Notes: generated by a model not told the origin, from the letters alone. Positions 54,901 to 64,000 are shown, counted from the first letter of the stretch. The stretch: 64,000 nt of DNA from Armigeres subalbatus (GCF_024139115.2 NC_085141.1:178014994-178078993), one strand, 5' to 3'. A program made the numbers and translations.

Positions 54901-55237
54901 AAAGTGAGACGTCTCACTTCTCACTCCTCATTTCTCACTTCTCGCTGTAAAAAGTGAGAAGCGTGAAGTAATTAGCGAGACGTTTCACTACCCACTTTTT
55001 GAGAAGAAGAAAAGAGTGAAGTGAGAAATGAGAAGTGAGAAGTGAGAAAATTGTGTAGTGAGACGTCTCACTACTCACTTCGCGCTTCTCATTGAAAAGT
55101 AAGAAATGAGAAATGAGATGTCTCACTTCTAATTACTCGCACGAAGCGCGAAGTGAGTGTTGAGACGTCTCACCAATCACTTCGCGCTTCTCGCTTTTCA
55201 CACTCCTCAATCCTCATTTCTTACTTTTCAAAAGATC
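54898..55237. repeat. Palindrome-rich core: AGTGAGACGTCTCACT units
   Basis: Perfect or near-perfect palindromes centred on GAGACGTCTC occur at 54902-54919, 54975-54988 (GCGAGACGTTTCAC), 55056-55073, 55115-55124 (GAGATGTCTC) and 55160-55173. Between them are AAGTGAGAAGTGAGAA and TCTCACTTCTCACT runs plus AAGCGCGAAGTGAG. The spacing is roughly 40-80 bp. It separates the two oppositely oriented TTTGGCCGAA halves. Confidence 0.85.
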
Positions 55238-55890
55238 TATTCTGCCGAATGTCCTATTTGGCCAAATGACCCTTTCGGCCAAATGACCCTTTCGGCCAAT
55301 TGACCCTTTCGGTCAAATGACCTATTCGGCCGTATGACCCTTTCAGCCAAATGACTTTCGGTCAGATGGGTTTTGGCCTAATTATTTGTTCGGTCCAAGG
55401 ATGTTAACGATCATTCAGTAATTTGCGTTCGATCATTTAGTAGTTTGTTCATAACACATTCCAGAAGCTAAATTTCAAAATATGTTGTATGGTGGACTTC
55501 TAGTGCGAAGGTTTTTCTACAACTCTGCCTAATGGTTCGTTGTTTGAATTCCACTAGTAACGGAGTTAGAGCGCTAGTTCCAATAACTTAGACTAAATGA
55601 TAACAAAATTCCAATCATTTAGTTTAAGTTACTGCAACTAGCGCTCTAACTCCTTTATTAGTTGAATACTAATAACGAACCATTAAGAAAAGTTGAAGAA
55701 AAACCTTCGCACTAGAAGTCCACCATACAACATGATTTGAAATTCAGCTTCTGGAATGTGTTATTGACAAACTACTAAATGATCGAACGCAAATTACTGA
55801 ATGATCGTTAACATCCTTGGTTCGGTCTAGTGACATTTAGCAGAATGGTTTTCGGCCAAACGACCCTTCCTCTAAATTTTCCACAGTTAT
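55238..55890 (-). repeat. TTTGGCCGAA array, minus-oriented half
   Basis: Units read TTCGGCCAAATGACCCTTTC on plus at 55250-55385 and resume at 55820-55870 after the 424 bp foldback. Together with the plus half it makes an interrupted inverted repeat of about 2.2 kb including insertions. Confidence 0.8.
55396..55819. mobile_element. 424 bp foldback transposon with 8 bp TSD
   Basis: Arms start CAAGGATGTTAACGATCATT and extend about 200 bp each (through TGTTATGAACAAACTA-side and CACTAGAAGTCCACCATACA) with a centre around AACAAAATTCCAA. GTTCGGTC flanks both sides (55388-55395 and 55820-55827). CA..TG ends plus 8 bp duplication suit the hAT superfamily. Confidence 0.9.
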
Positions 55891-56060
55891 TAATTATCCT
55901 TTCTCGTCAAAAATGTATCTCGTTTTATTGTCTCAGTCGATTCTCTGGCTTATTAAAGGTCAACTTTACCGAAGAATCCATATTTTTTCAAGCCTCTAGC
56001 TATTATAAAAATTAAAAACAAAAACCGAAAAAGTGCTGCACGTGTGAACCGGCTTGAAGG
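55890..56060. repeat. Single arm shared with the foldback at 18.5-18.8 kb
   Basis: TTATTGTCTCAGTCGATT, AGGTCAACTTTACCGAAGAA, CCATATTTTTTCAAGCCTCT and AAAGTGCTGCACGTGTGAAC match 18515-18650 with scattered differences. From 56061 to 56605 nothing is recognised. Confidence 0.65.
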
Positions 56061-56605
56061 GAGATGTACGGTCCAATGACCAACTGAAAGAATGATTTCA
56101 TTTAATTTACAGAGCATCTTTTGTTAAGTAAATCTTTGATAATAAATTCATTCAATAATTGATCAAGTTTCGTGTTGATGACATCTAATTTAACGCTAGA
56201 ATGGCCTTATGTGTCCAAAAGAAAGTCTTCAGTAGAATCAAGAATTTCAGTGCACTCGACTGCGATAGGTGGGGTTTAAGTTTTTGTTTCATCTATGATG
56301 GGTGAAGCTTTCATGGAGATTATGGTTCACACTGCCGCGAATTACTTAAGAAGCACACCGACCATATCATCAACAAATGTTCTGATATCATGCTTTCAAA
56401 TTTATGGGAATTTCTAACACCAGCAAAATTTCAATGGGTCTTGATGGTGAGAATGGGTTATCGCTATCATCGACAGTCTGGAGGTCGGATAACAAAATCG
56501 CTCAAAAAAGCCCTCGAATAGGGTAAACTTATGATGTATACTGTTCGGAAGCCGTAGGATTATGATTGATATTTTTTTAAACTCTCCCATTTATCTCGCA
56601 CAATC

Positions 56606-56857
56606 TATATATATTAAAATGAATTTCTATCTGTCTGAACCTTATAAACTTGGAAACTATTGAACCGATCAGCGTGAAAATTTGGATGCAAAGCTTTTTG
56701 GGGCCGGGGAAGGTTCTCAAGATGGTTCGAGACTCCTCCCCGCTTTGGAAAGGGGGGGGGGTCCCATACAAATGAAACACCAATTTCTTCATTACCCGAG
56801 ATCTAATCAGAGAACAAATCAATTTTCGGCGAAACGAAGTCCGTCGGTTCTGCTAGT
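56606..56857 (+). mobile_element. Helitron-like short repeat, plus copy
   Basis: Begins TATATATATTAAAATGAATT and TCTATCTGTCTGAACC, contains ACCGATCAGCGTGAAAATTT and GGGGCCGGGGAAGGTTCTC, and ends CCGTCGGTTCTGCTAGT. A CTAGT terminus fits the CTRR|T 3' end of Helitrons. The inverted copy is at 57874. Helitron identity is inference. Confidence 0.6.
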
Positions 56858-57136
56858 ACTCAATATTTTTCAACGATTTGTTTAACTCCTAATTGATCCA
56901 ATTATAGAGAAAAAAAATTTTGATTTCAAAATTACTTTACATAACGGTGTCATCTAATAAACACCTACCTGAAAATCGTCAGAGTGCTGGATACAATCAT
57001 TGCTTAAAGCTGTTGATTACCACACCGTAATGCCAAACTCAAGTACTTCGATTATGATAGGAGTTCGACTGATCAGGGTAATTATGATACGTTTCGGCTA
57101 TGCAGTCTCAGTAATCAAACGATAATTTTGATTTTA

Positions 57137-57176
57137 TCCCAACGTTTCAACCACTTTTCGGGTCTTCTTCAGGGGA
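57137..57176 (-). ncRNA. Hammerhead ribozyme candidate, left arm
   Basis: Minus strand: stem I TCCC, CTGAAGA, stem II GACC..GGTT (one G-U pair), GAAA, palindromic ACGT, cleavage U, then GGGA closing stem I. All core bases of the hammerhead consensus are present. It is a mirror of the right-arm motif. Confidence 0.55.
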
Positions 57177-57489
57177 AAGTCGGTGTTATCGTTTTTCGTT
57201 TGGTTTTGGTTGAACATAAAATTGTAAGTGTCAAGTTTGTGGTGTACATCAGTATTAAAGTCCGTAGGGCTCCAAATTAAACTTGTTATTTTTGTTTTGT
57301 GGGCACCGTATAGTTTTAGCACTTTAACTTTAACCCACATTTTCAATTTCACAGTTAAAGTGCCCACAAAACAAAAATAACAAGTTTAATTTGGAGCCCT
57401 ACGGACTTTAATACTGATGTACACCACAAACTTGACACTTACAATTTTATGTTCAACCAAAACCAAACGAAAAACGATAACACCGACTT

Positions 57490-57529
57490 TCCCCTGAAGA
57501 AGACCCGAAAAGTGGTCGAAACGTTGGGA
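57490..57529 (+). ncRNA. Hammerhead ribozyme candidate, right arm
   Basis: Plus strand: stem I TCCC (57490-57493), CTGAAGA (57494-57500), stem II AGACC/GGTC(T-side loop CGAAAAGT), GAAA (57518-57521), stem III palindrome ACGT (57521-57524), cleavage position T57525, then GGGA (57526-57529) pairing back to TCCC. Type I topology, GUU triplet. The tiny stem III suggests cleavage as a dimer, as described for hammerheads of Penelope-like elements. Confidence 0.6.
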
Positions 57530-57581
57530 TAAAATCAAAATTATCGTTTGATTACTGAGACTGCATAGCCGAAACGTATCA

Positions 57582-57873
57582 AGCACTTCAATCTTTTCTA
57601 TTTGTTCATATCACTAGAACTATATAAACATATTAGAATACATTACACTGAACAAAAAATTACATTGGCCCAAGAACGTCCAGCCGCACCGTGCTGCCAA
57701 AAGGCTGTGACTATGAAAAAAATGCTTCACCGTTAATAGGAAAACTGTCTTATACGTGATGTTATTTATAATTCTCACGATTTCAAAAAATGAAAAAATA
57801 TAGTTTTGAATTGTTTTGGAAGAAATTTGGATGAGTGAATTTATCTTCTCATCCAAATTATAATTTATTATGA
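57582..57873. other. No recognisable feature
   Basis: Spacer between the inverted-repeat element and the minus Helitron-like copy. Confidence 0.4.
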
Positions 57874-58115
57874 ACTAGCAGACCCGACGAACTTCGTTTC
57901 GCCTAAAATTGATTAGTTCTCGAGTTATGCAGAAATTTCGGTTTTATTTGTATGGGAGCCCCTTTTCCAAAGGAGGGAGGGGTCTCGAACCATCTTAAGA
58001 ACCTTCCCCGACCCCAAAAACCTCTGCATATAAATTTTTACGCCGATCGGTTGAGTAGTTTCAGAGTCTATAAGGTTCAGACAGACAGAAATTCATTTTT
58101 ATGTATATAGAGAAG
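57874..58115 (-). mobile_element. Helitron-like short repeat, minus copy
   Basis: Reverse-oriented copy of 56606-56857: begins (plus strand) ACTAGCAGACCCGACGAACT, contains GGAGGGAGGGGTCTCGAACC and CGCCGATCGGTTGAGTAGTT, and ends near ATGTATATAGAG. The two copies face each other across 1.0 kb. Confidence 0.6.
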
Positions 58116-58126
58116 AGATGTATATA

Positions 58127-58451
58127 CCCGAGCAGGAGAAATTGGCTAAACAATACCTAATTCTGTTATTGATACCATACTCTGTTATGAACTAGCCCTG
58201 CATAAGAGGTAAAATACCAAAGGAATAATACCAAAAACTAATATGCACAATACTTAAGCCATAACAAACTCAGTTATTAAATTGAATTTCAATACCAAAT
58301 GCATAACCAATTGTTATTCGTTTGGTATTGGAATACCTAAGCATGAAGTATTCTACATATAAGTTTTTGGTATTATTTTTTGGTATTTTACCTCTTATGC
58401 AAGGCTAAATCATAACAATTTCTGTTATCGAGGTCGTCGCTCCTGCTCGGG
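58127..58451. mobile_element. 325 bp MITE, CCCGAGCAGGAG termini
   Basis: Perfect 12 bp ends CCCGAGCAGGAG and CTCCTGCTCGGG, with TA on both flanks. Inner arms pair CCTTGCATAAGAGGTAAAAT-like blocks and TACCAAAAACTAATATG with CATATAAGTTTTTGGTA. The CCCGAgCAGGA start resembles the CCCGATCAGGA ends of the 555 bp MITE. No ORF. Confidence 0.88.
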
Positions 58452-60235
58452 TAGAGAAGAGATAATACCATCTGACATCACGTTGTCGTCAAACGTAAAC
58501 ATATTTTTGTTTACGTCGCATTTTGTACCGTCCCGAGAGAGAATGAGAGATTTAGTAAAAATCGCTCATGCCGGGAATTGAATTGAAGTATGCCGAAAAA
58601 GTAATCACTGTGACTGAAATACGTGCAGCACCTCGTTAATTTAAATATAATAAAAGCTCACAGAATTCAGAAAAAGTTGCTTCCTGTCATGAATATCAAT
58701 TAAATAATGCAGTCGTACACATGTTAGGCCGGCTATTTTCAATCTTTTCTACAAGCCTTCTAATTAGTTGAAACAGTGTCCCATTTTCACCCTCATTTGA
58801 CCCGTTGTCACCCCGACGACGATCCTATGCGACAAGAAAATCAAGGGGCCCATTAGAAGGAAAAATGAGCAATGTTATGATAACAATGCAAGGTCGATTT
58901 TCCAAATAATTTGAGCACCGTAAACTTAGCAAATTGGAACCTGTGTGGCAGTGAAATGGCACTGGGTTTTAAGTATGGAAAGGAAATATCTAATTGATTT
59001 GAAAGTATCGAAGTAGGCTTTATATGAACGACAACGGAGAGCCACCAAAATATCAATCAAAGCAATCGTGGCAATTTGCCGTCAGTCAAATACATGTGGT
59101 GAACCATGGCTAGGGTGACCATGTGCAATTTTTCCAAAGGAGGACAATTCTCGAGCAACATATGATTAGGGCCGAAAAACCAACAAAGCTGAACCGAGAA
59201 AAATGAGGTTCCAATTTTCTATGACTAATTTAATTCATTTATTGAAGCAGGAACTCATTTCATTGCCAAAACCATGTCAATACTATACGTAAATGATTAT
59301 ATTATAACAGCAGATCAAGATTAATTAAAAAACCATTCGAAATCTACAAAATTTCAGCTAAAACGAAAATCGCGCCGTTTACTCGCATCACCTGCAACAT
59401 GTCTTGTTTTTAACCCGTTTGCTCAAAGCTACTAACACCATCGGATTTGTTTAGATTTGTTAGCCAGAGCAATTCTGCTATGCGATATATCGAAAACCTA
59501 GTAAGAATATACATTTTAAAATAACTTGAAGCTACTTTTTCTAAATAAACAATATAAAGTGAACGGCCTAAAAACCAAAGCAAACATTCCGCATGGTAGT
59601 TGAGGGCGCCAACAAAGGACTTAAAAACCACTATGGTGCAATTGATGTGTTGCAATTAATGTGTTTCTTAAGAGATATCAAGTACGGAGTTTATACTAGC
59701 GTGAAGAATAATTTACTAAGCAATCGTTCATGCCAGAAAATCAAAAATCATGGTTTTGGTTTATAAGCCGTAATCATATGTTTCGTGAGAATTCACTCAA
59801 ATCGTAGCAAAAAAGGAGGACATTAATTATCGATCGATTTTTGATTTTGAAAAAACAAAAACAAGAGATCGTATATCAATGCGAATAAGTGCACAAAGTG
59901 AAAGCCATATACATACAATTTTGTGAACTCAACTCAAATAGAGGAATGTGCCTATATCGCCTCCACCTCGTACACTTTTTCGCTAGCATATACAACTTTG
60001 TTTTAGCTGGGAAACATTTTCTTCTACTTCATTAACATTACATCTCCAGATGGAATATTTCCAACTGTCGGTATTGTCTATATTAATCACTTTCCAGTTT
60101 ATAAACTGCAAGCATCTTCTTTGTAATGATAAGATTTTAGCTTCAACTATTTCAACTGGCAATAGATATCTGACAGAACATTAGGTTCTATATGGACCGA
60201 ACACAAGATGCTTAGTAGACAAGTGGTGATTTTTT
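58452..60235. other. No recognisable gene or repeat
   Basis: Short frames only. AAAGGAGGACA motifs near 59144 and 59813 may be the ends of an undefined element; I could not close them into an inverted repeat. Confidence 0.4.
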
Positions 60236-61833
60236 TTGACGTTGGACTTACGTCTTTCTTTACTATACTGGGTGTCATTTAGATTTTTGGAAATCGAAAG
60301 CGTTACGCTGAAAGGGAAGATTTCTAACGTTGCTAGCGCCTTTATCTTTCTATGGATTTTGAAGATTTATATATCAATCGACTCGGACACTCTCCAGCAT
60401 TTTGCTTATTTCACTGAAACTTAAGATTATTAACGATAAGCTATTGAAAATTTCAATTCTTGTCAAAGCCAGCAAAAATTTCATATGTAACCAATCCCGT
60501 ACATTCCTAATACGGACATCAGAATGCGGTATGTCAGGCCTTCGGGTCCGTCGGAAGATTTTCTTTGTGTATAAAAGAAGCAGTGCATACCGCGTGCGAG
60601 TCATTACAATTTGTGACAGCAGCGCGTACTGACGTGCTTTTAACTCGCGTATTTTTCGTTTCGTTCGTTCGTTCGCTGTGTTTACCTACACAGCGACAGC
60701 ATGCAGTCACCAGCGGTAGAACTGCCGGTGGGTCTGCGAATATGCATGAAAGAGGTGGGCGAATTTTTTTGTCATTCTGTGCTTTATGATGGTCGCGTGC
60801 AATGGTGTCGGTTGCGATGGATGCAATCGCCCATCGCATCGCTCGGAGTTCGGTGGTGGATGAAGAAGAATAAAATTAGAGAGATTTGGTCTGCTCATTC
60901 AGGTGATTGGTTTCATAATTCAAATGATCCCGGGATGAGTACGAGTCATGTCATATGACTGACCATATGTTAAGTTGTGCTTGGTACTAAACGACATGTA
61001 CATTAAAACATTTCTGATTTCATATAAAAAAAATCAACTACACCGGTGAAAATAAAAATTTGATTAAAATAATTAGGTACTTTCATTTATTTGCAGAAGG
61101 TATTAGCAATTAAAGATGCACGATCAGCAATAGTGTTAATATCCATTTTAGATTAGAAAATTTTGCTAAATTACATGTTTTAAAAAACGTCCGCAAAAAA
61201 TAATTAATAATATTTAAATAAACTTTATTTTATACTTTGTTTTTTTATTTTCTGAGAAATTGTTTCATTAAACTTGCCGTAGACATGGAGTTTGGAATCA
61301 AAACATTATATAAGTTTTCGTTGATGTATTAGCAGTATCTCTATTACAGTAGGGTTACTGCTCCTTGACTTGTTTCTTATTGTTGTGATTTTTTTTCATC
61401 AGTAAGCACGCATGGTAGCAAAAAGAAGCAACGAAATTGGTGCTGCATTTCTTTGTTTGGAAAACGGGAGAATTCCCCCAAAATAGCACATTTGAAAATC
61501 TGAAAATTTTATAAATAGAATTGTTTAACTTCAAATACTATCATCAATAAGAGATCTGTAAATGCCCTACACTTGCTTGAGTAAATAAGGGCTTAATAGT
61601 TAGAAACAAAGCAATTCTTATTATGTATTTAATTATTAGTTTTATTTCCAGAAGTTTTGAATACACAAATTGCTAATAATTCAACACAGCATGGAAGTTG
61701 TCTTTCCAATATCAATACCTATAATCAAACTCTATAGATCCAAAAGTTAAAAGTTAAATGTAAATACGTTACGTTCATACAAGTCCTACGTCTACTCGCG
61801 GTTATGTTGAAAACATTACCCATTGCTCGTTTT
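60236..61833 (+). mobile_element. Rep-A copy 3 (1.6 kb)
   Basis: From TTGACGTTGGACTTACGTC to CCCATTGCTCGTTTTT. Very similar by eye to copy 1 in opposite orientation, including long runs of identity such as the TGCAGTCACCAGCGGTAGAA region. Contains the TATA/Inr core. Several overlapping 60-100 codon frames exist but are not conserved in copy 2, so I do not call genes. Confidence 0.82.
60570..60606 (+). promoter_or_regulatory. Putative TATA + initiator core promoter in Rep-A copy 3
   Basis: TATAAAA at 60570-60576 and TCATTA at 60601-60606; the A of TCA is 33 bases after the first T of the box. No DPE match at +28. Supported by exact conservation in copy 1. Confidence 0.5.
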
Positions 61834-61843
61834 TCTTGAATGT

Positions 61844-62105
61844 TACACGCTAACTTTCATCTACTCAGTGACTGAGTAAAATTGTATTGCTCTCTATTGC
61901 TATCCCAATGAAATTTTACTCAATTTCCGTCAAAAGCAGGACAACTGGTCTTAGCCAGTCGACAGACAAACTTAAAGAAAAGCAGGACAACTCCAAACTA
62001 TGAATAATCCTGCTTTTGACGGAAGTTGAGTGAAATTTCCGTGGGAAGAAAAGAGATGGCAATACAATTTTACTCAGCCACTGAGTAGGTGAAAGTTAGA
62101 GTGTA
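61844..62105. mobile_element. 262 bp MITE-like inverted repeat
   Basis: Ends TACACGCTAACTTTCATCTA and (inverted) TACACTCTAACTTTCACCTA, with pairing through CTCAGTGACTGAGTAAAATT. Inner arms pair GTCAAAAGCAGGACAACT with TCCTGCTTTTGAC. It directly abuts Rep-A copy 3. No clear duplication. Confidence 0.8.
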
Positions 62106-62382
62106 TTGAGAATCACAATTTAATAAATGTAAAAGAGAATGATATCATTAACTGTATCACCAAGTCCCGACTGAAGAAATTCAAAACTGTTAAGATTTAG
62201 ACTAAAGAAACTCAACTGTTCAGATTACTTCAGATTTCTATTCCATTCTAGGCTCATAGAGGCTGCTCTATGCCTCGCATATTCAAGAAACGTACCGTGC
62301 GATGTGTTCCAAAGGCAATTCGATGGGTGTTTACTCGAAGAAAATTTTGAAAAGCATTTGCATTTACCTTTTTCATACAGAT
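62106..62382. other. No recognisable feature
   Basis: Spacer between a MITE and the SINE. Confidence 0.4.
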
Positions 62383-62391
62383 ACAGTATCG

Positions 62392-62687
62392 GGCCCTCCT
62401 TAGCCGTGCGGTAAGACGCGCAGGCTACAAAGCAAGACCACGCTGAGGGTGGCTGGGTTCGATTCCCGGTGCCGGTCTAGGCAATTTTCGGATTGGAAAT
62501 TGTCTCGATTTCCCTGGGCATAAAAGTATCATCGTGTTATAGCCTCATGATATACGAATGCAAAAATGGTAACCTGGCTTAGAAACCTCGCCGTTAATAA
62601 CTGTGGAAGTGCTTAATAAACACTAAGCTGTGAGGCGGCTCTGTCCCAATGTGTGGATGTAATGCCAATAAGAAGAAGAAGAAGAAG
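62392..62687 (+). mobile_element. tRNA-headed SINE, best-preserved copy
   Basis: 296 bp with a 9 bp duplication ACAGTATCG (62383-62391 and 62688-62696). A-box TAGCCGTGCGG at 62401-62411 and a perfect B-box GGTTCGATTCC at 62456-62466, 55 bp downstream, giving an intact pol III promoter layout. The tail is (AAG)n. This is the copy most likely to have been recently active. Confidence 0.93.
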
Positions 62688-62696
62688 ACAGTATCG

Positions 62697-63265
62697 AAAA
62701 AAATAATGTTAGATTTCAGTAAAATGATTGTACACGCCAATTTTTTTTTACAGATTTGACAAGTTAACAATACAGAACTGATTAAGTTCTTAAATAATAG
62801 CTCAATGATTTAAGTCAGATTAAGATGCTTTAGATGCCTTTCTTCCTGTTGAAAATGCCTTATCATTGTTTACATTTGGTTATAGATATATCAATAAACC
62901 TTCATTTTCCATTGGCTATGGTTTCTTCTATCGCTTTTGTTTCTACTCTGACCAATCATGCGTGATTTTGATTGAAATTAACAAATCCAGGAGGTTTTAA
63001 CGGATTGAAATTCTTTCAAATTACTCTTGAAAATCGTATATAACAACTAACCGGATTGATGTGGATTGCAAAGAAAAAAAATTATCATTAATTTACATAG
63101 TTTCTAATCTCCTCAAAAGTGTATTTTGATCAGAAAATGTTCGTGTTTGGTATGTTTCCGGTGAATTATTTTTACCCCATCACGTTTTCATAGTTTTCAT
63201 TCTGACTACCAGATGTCGAAGCGATCGCTGAGTTTAAAATAAATTTGCCTATTTAGGTATAGTCA
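62697..63265. other. No recognisable feature
   Basis: AT-rich DNA without a supported ORF or repeat. Confidence 0.4.
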
Positions 63266-63377
63266 AATTCATGATCGATGGGAATTCCTTTGGTGTTACG
63301 CCCGTTTGTCTTTATTTCTTGTTTCTTATATAAGAAACGGGCGTAACACCTAAGAAATTCCCATCGACCATAAATTC
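63266..63377. repeat. 112 bp foldback
   Basis: ATCGATGGGAATTCCTTTGG then TGTTACGCCCGTTT on the left pairs with AAACGGGCGTAACACC and GAAATTCCCATCGA on the right, a ~42 bp stem with a ~28 base loop. No duplication visible. From 63378 to the window end nothing is recognised. Confidence 0.75.
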
Positions 63378-64000
63378 AACTGTTATTTCAAATTACAAAG
63401 ATTGCGAGCTTCATAACCAGAGGCGCGCGCATCGTATAGGTACCTTTGTGTTTTCATTTCTCACTAGCGCTTTTAGTTGACAATGGCGCATACTTGATTT
63501 GGCTGAATGATTCTATTTTTAAGAATAGTATAAGATTAATTATTTAACAATTTACGATTTATCCTGGTTTTATCGCATTGGCGAATCCTCAGGAACTGTC
63601 AGAGTCAGCTATGTAGGACGAAGGTGATATCACGTCTGTTTGTCTGTGGTGATATGATGAAGTACTTGAAAATATCAATTATAAATATCATTTTTTATTG
63701 GAGCGTATTAGTGGAAATCAAACATTTATATGATTAAAATTTCTCCTCCTTTTTAACACTCATGTGTAAATAATCAATAGCTTTATATGATGTTTGGAGC
63801 CTTCCTACAATGTGGAAATTGACCGAGCTCTATTGCGAATACTGACTACAATTTAAGCTTGATAATAAACTCAACTGATTAAAAGCGGTACGATACAGCT
63901 CTCGACTGAGACTCGTCTCATTGAAAGGTGCACTTCACTACGGCGTTATGCTCACAAACGCGAAAGATCACTCATTTCTGATTCACAAATTTCTCTCATT
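63378..64000. other. No recognisable feature to window end
   Basis: No open frame or repeat that I can support. Confidence 0.4.

Larger units (their letters stand above)
57085..57581. mobile_element. 497 bp inverted-repeat element with hammerhead candidates in both arms
   Basis: Arms of about 215 bp: TGATACGTTTCGGCTATGCA on the left pairs with the right end, continuing through AGTCTCAGTAATCAAACGAT, GTGTTATCGTTTTTCGTTTG, GTCAAGTTTGTGGTGTACAT and GTTATTTTTGTTTTGTGGGC. The ~60 bp centre includes a shorter ACTTTAACTTT/AAAGT pairing. No duplication found at the ends. The paired long repeats with hammerheads recall Penelope-like pseudo-LTRs, but no RT of that type is present. Confidence 0.88.

Noticed and set aside
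54898..55237. CRISPR-like array
   Set aside because: Repeats are palindromic and irregular, spacers are variants of the repeats themselves, and the genome is eukaryotic.
57540..57580. A further hammerhead at the outer end of the 57 kb arms
   Set aside because: It has GAAACGTATC but ACTGAGACTG does not fit CUGANGA, so the core is incomplete.
59095..59830. Element bounded by AAAGGAGGACA motifs
   Set aside because: The motifs are in the same orientation and no inverted or flanking repeats close the interval.
60374..60958. Cluster of 60-100 codon frames in Rep-A copies
   Set aside because: Frames are mirrored in copy 1 by identity but are broken in the diverged copy 2, so no selection for protein is visible.
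61834..61850. Target duplication for the 262 bp MITE
   Set aside because: TTGAATGT and TTGAGAAT share only the first bases; not convincing.
62392..62480. A tRNA gene at the SINE head
   Set aside because: A- and B-boxes are present but there is no cloverleaf with anticodon stem and acceptor stem that I can fold; the sequence continues as the SINE body.

Overview
The window looks like a transposon-dense stretch of a culicine (Aedes-like) mosquito genome. The basis is a tRNA-headed SINE with an (AAG)n tail present in three copies, several mutually related APE-type non-LTR retrotransposon fragments, a TATA-bearing 1.6 kb interspersed repeat, and a large number of short inverted-repeat elements (MITEs and foldbacks). 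The species assignment is inference. I found no convincing host gene, rRNA, stand-alone tRNA or CRISPR array; the window could be an intron or intergenic DNA.

Layout. 1-8.4 kb: broken reverse transcriptase (RT) relics, a SINE and a ~180 bp tandem/inverted array. 8.6-16.8 kb: a ~30 bp minisatellite, several MITEs (555, 211 and 196 bp), foldbacks, and a 1.1 kb hAT-like element with a perfect 8 bp target site duplication (TSD) and another inverted repeat nested inside. 16.8-19.8 kb: a 2.4 kb non-coding DNA transposon inserted in a ~145 bp tandem repeat. 20.4-22.0 kb: a 1.6 kb repeat ('Rep-A', minus strand). 22.6-26.3 kb: a 64 bp retrotransposon insertion with 13 bp TSD, then a decayed jockey-like element split by a 1.3 kb DNA transposon. 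27.9-29.6 kb: a second Rep-A copy containing a SINE with a 15 bp TSD. 30.3-36.8 kb: a MITE, then a structurally complete 5.9 kb I/LOA-group retrotransposon (intact TSDs, Inr+DPE promoter at its first base, overlapping ORF1/ORF2, RNase H) whose reading frames are broken by frameshifts. 39.5 kb: a 247 bp foldback with hammerhead-ribozyme-like motifs in both arms. 40.7-42.9 kb: RT relics including a copy whose 5' part is inverted as expected from twin priming, with a SINE head at the junction. 43-45.7 kb: MITEs and foldbacks. 46.2-50.8 kb: an uninterrupted 865-codon endonuclease-RT fragment between two ~1 kb direct repeats; its catalytic FADD box reads FADY. 53.7-55.9 kb: a TTTGGCCGAA inverted-repeat superstructure with a palindrome-rich core, invaded by a 930 bp and a 424 bp element. 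56.6-58.5 kb: two inverted copies of a repeat ending in CTAGT flank a 497 bp perfect-type inverted repeat that carries the best hammerhead candidates; then a MITE. 60.2-62.7 kb: a third Rep-A copy (inverted relative to the first), a MITE and a SINE.

No genes work together here in a cellular pathway. The biology is that of retrotransposons and the non-autonomous elements that parasitise them: SINEs using RT in trans, MITEs using absent transposases, and possibly self-cleaving RNAs in the foldback and long-repeat families. The last group is the best candidate for something not described. All coordinates of TSDs and inverted repeats were read by eye from the sequence; percentages of identity were not computed.
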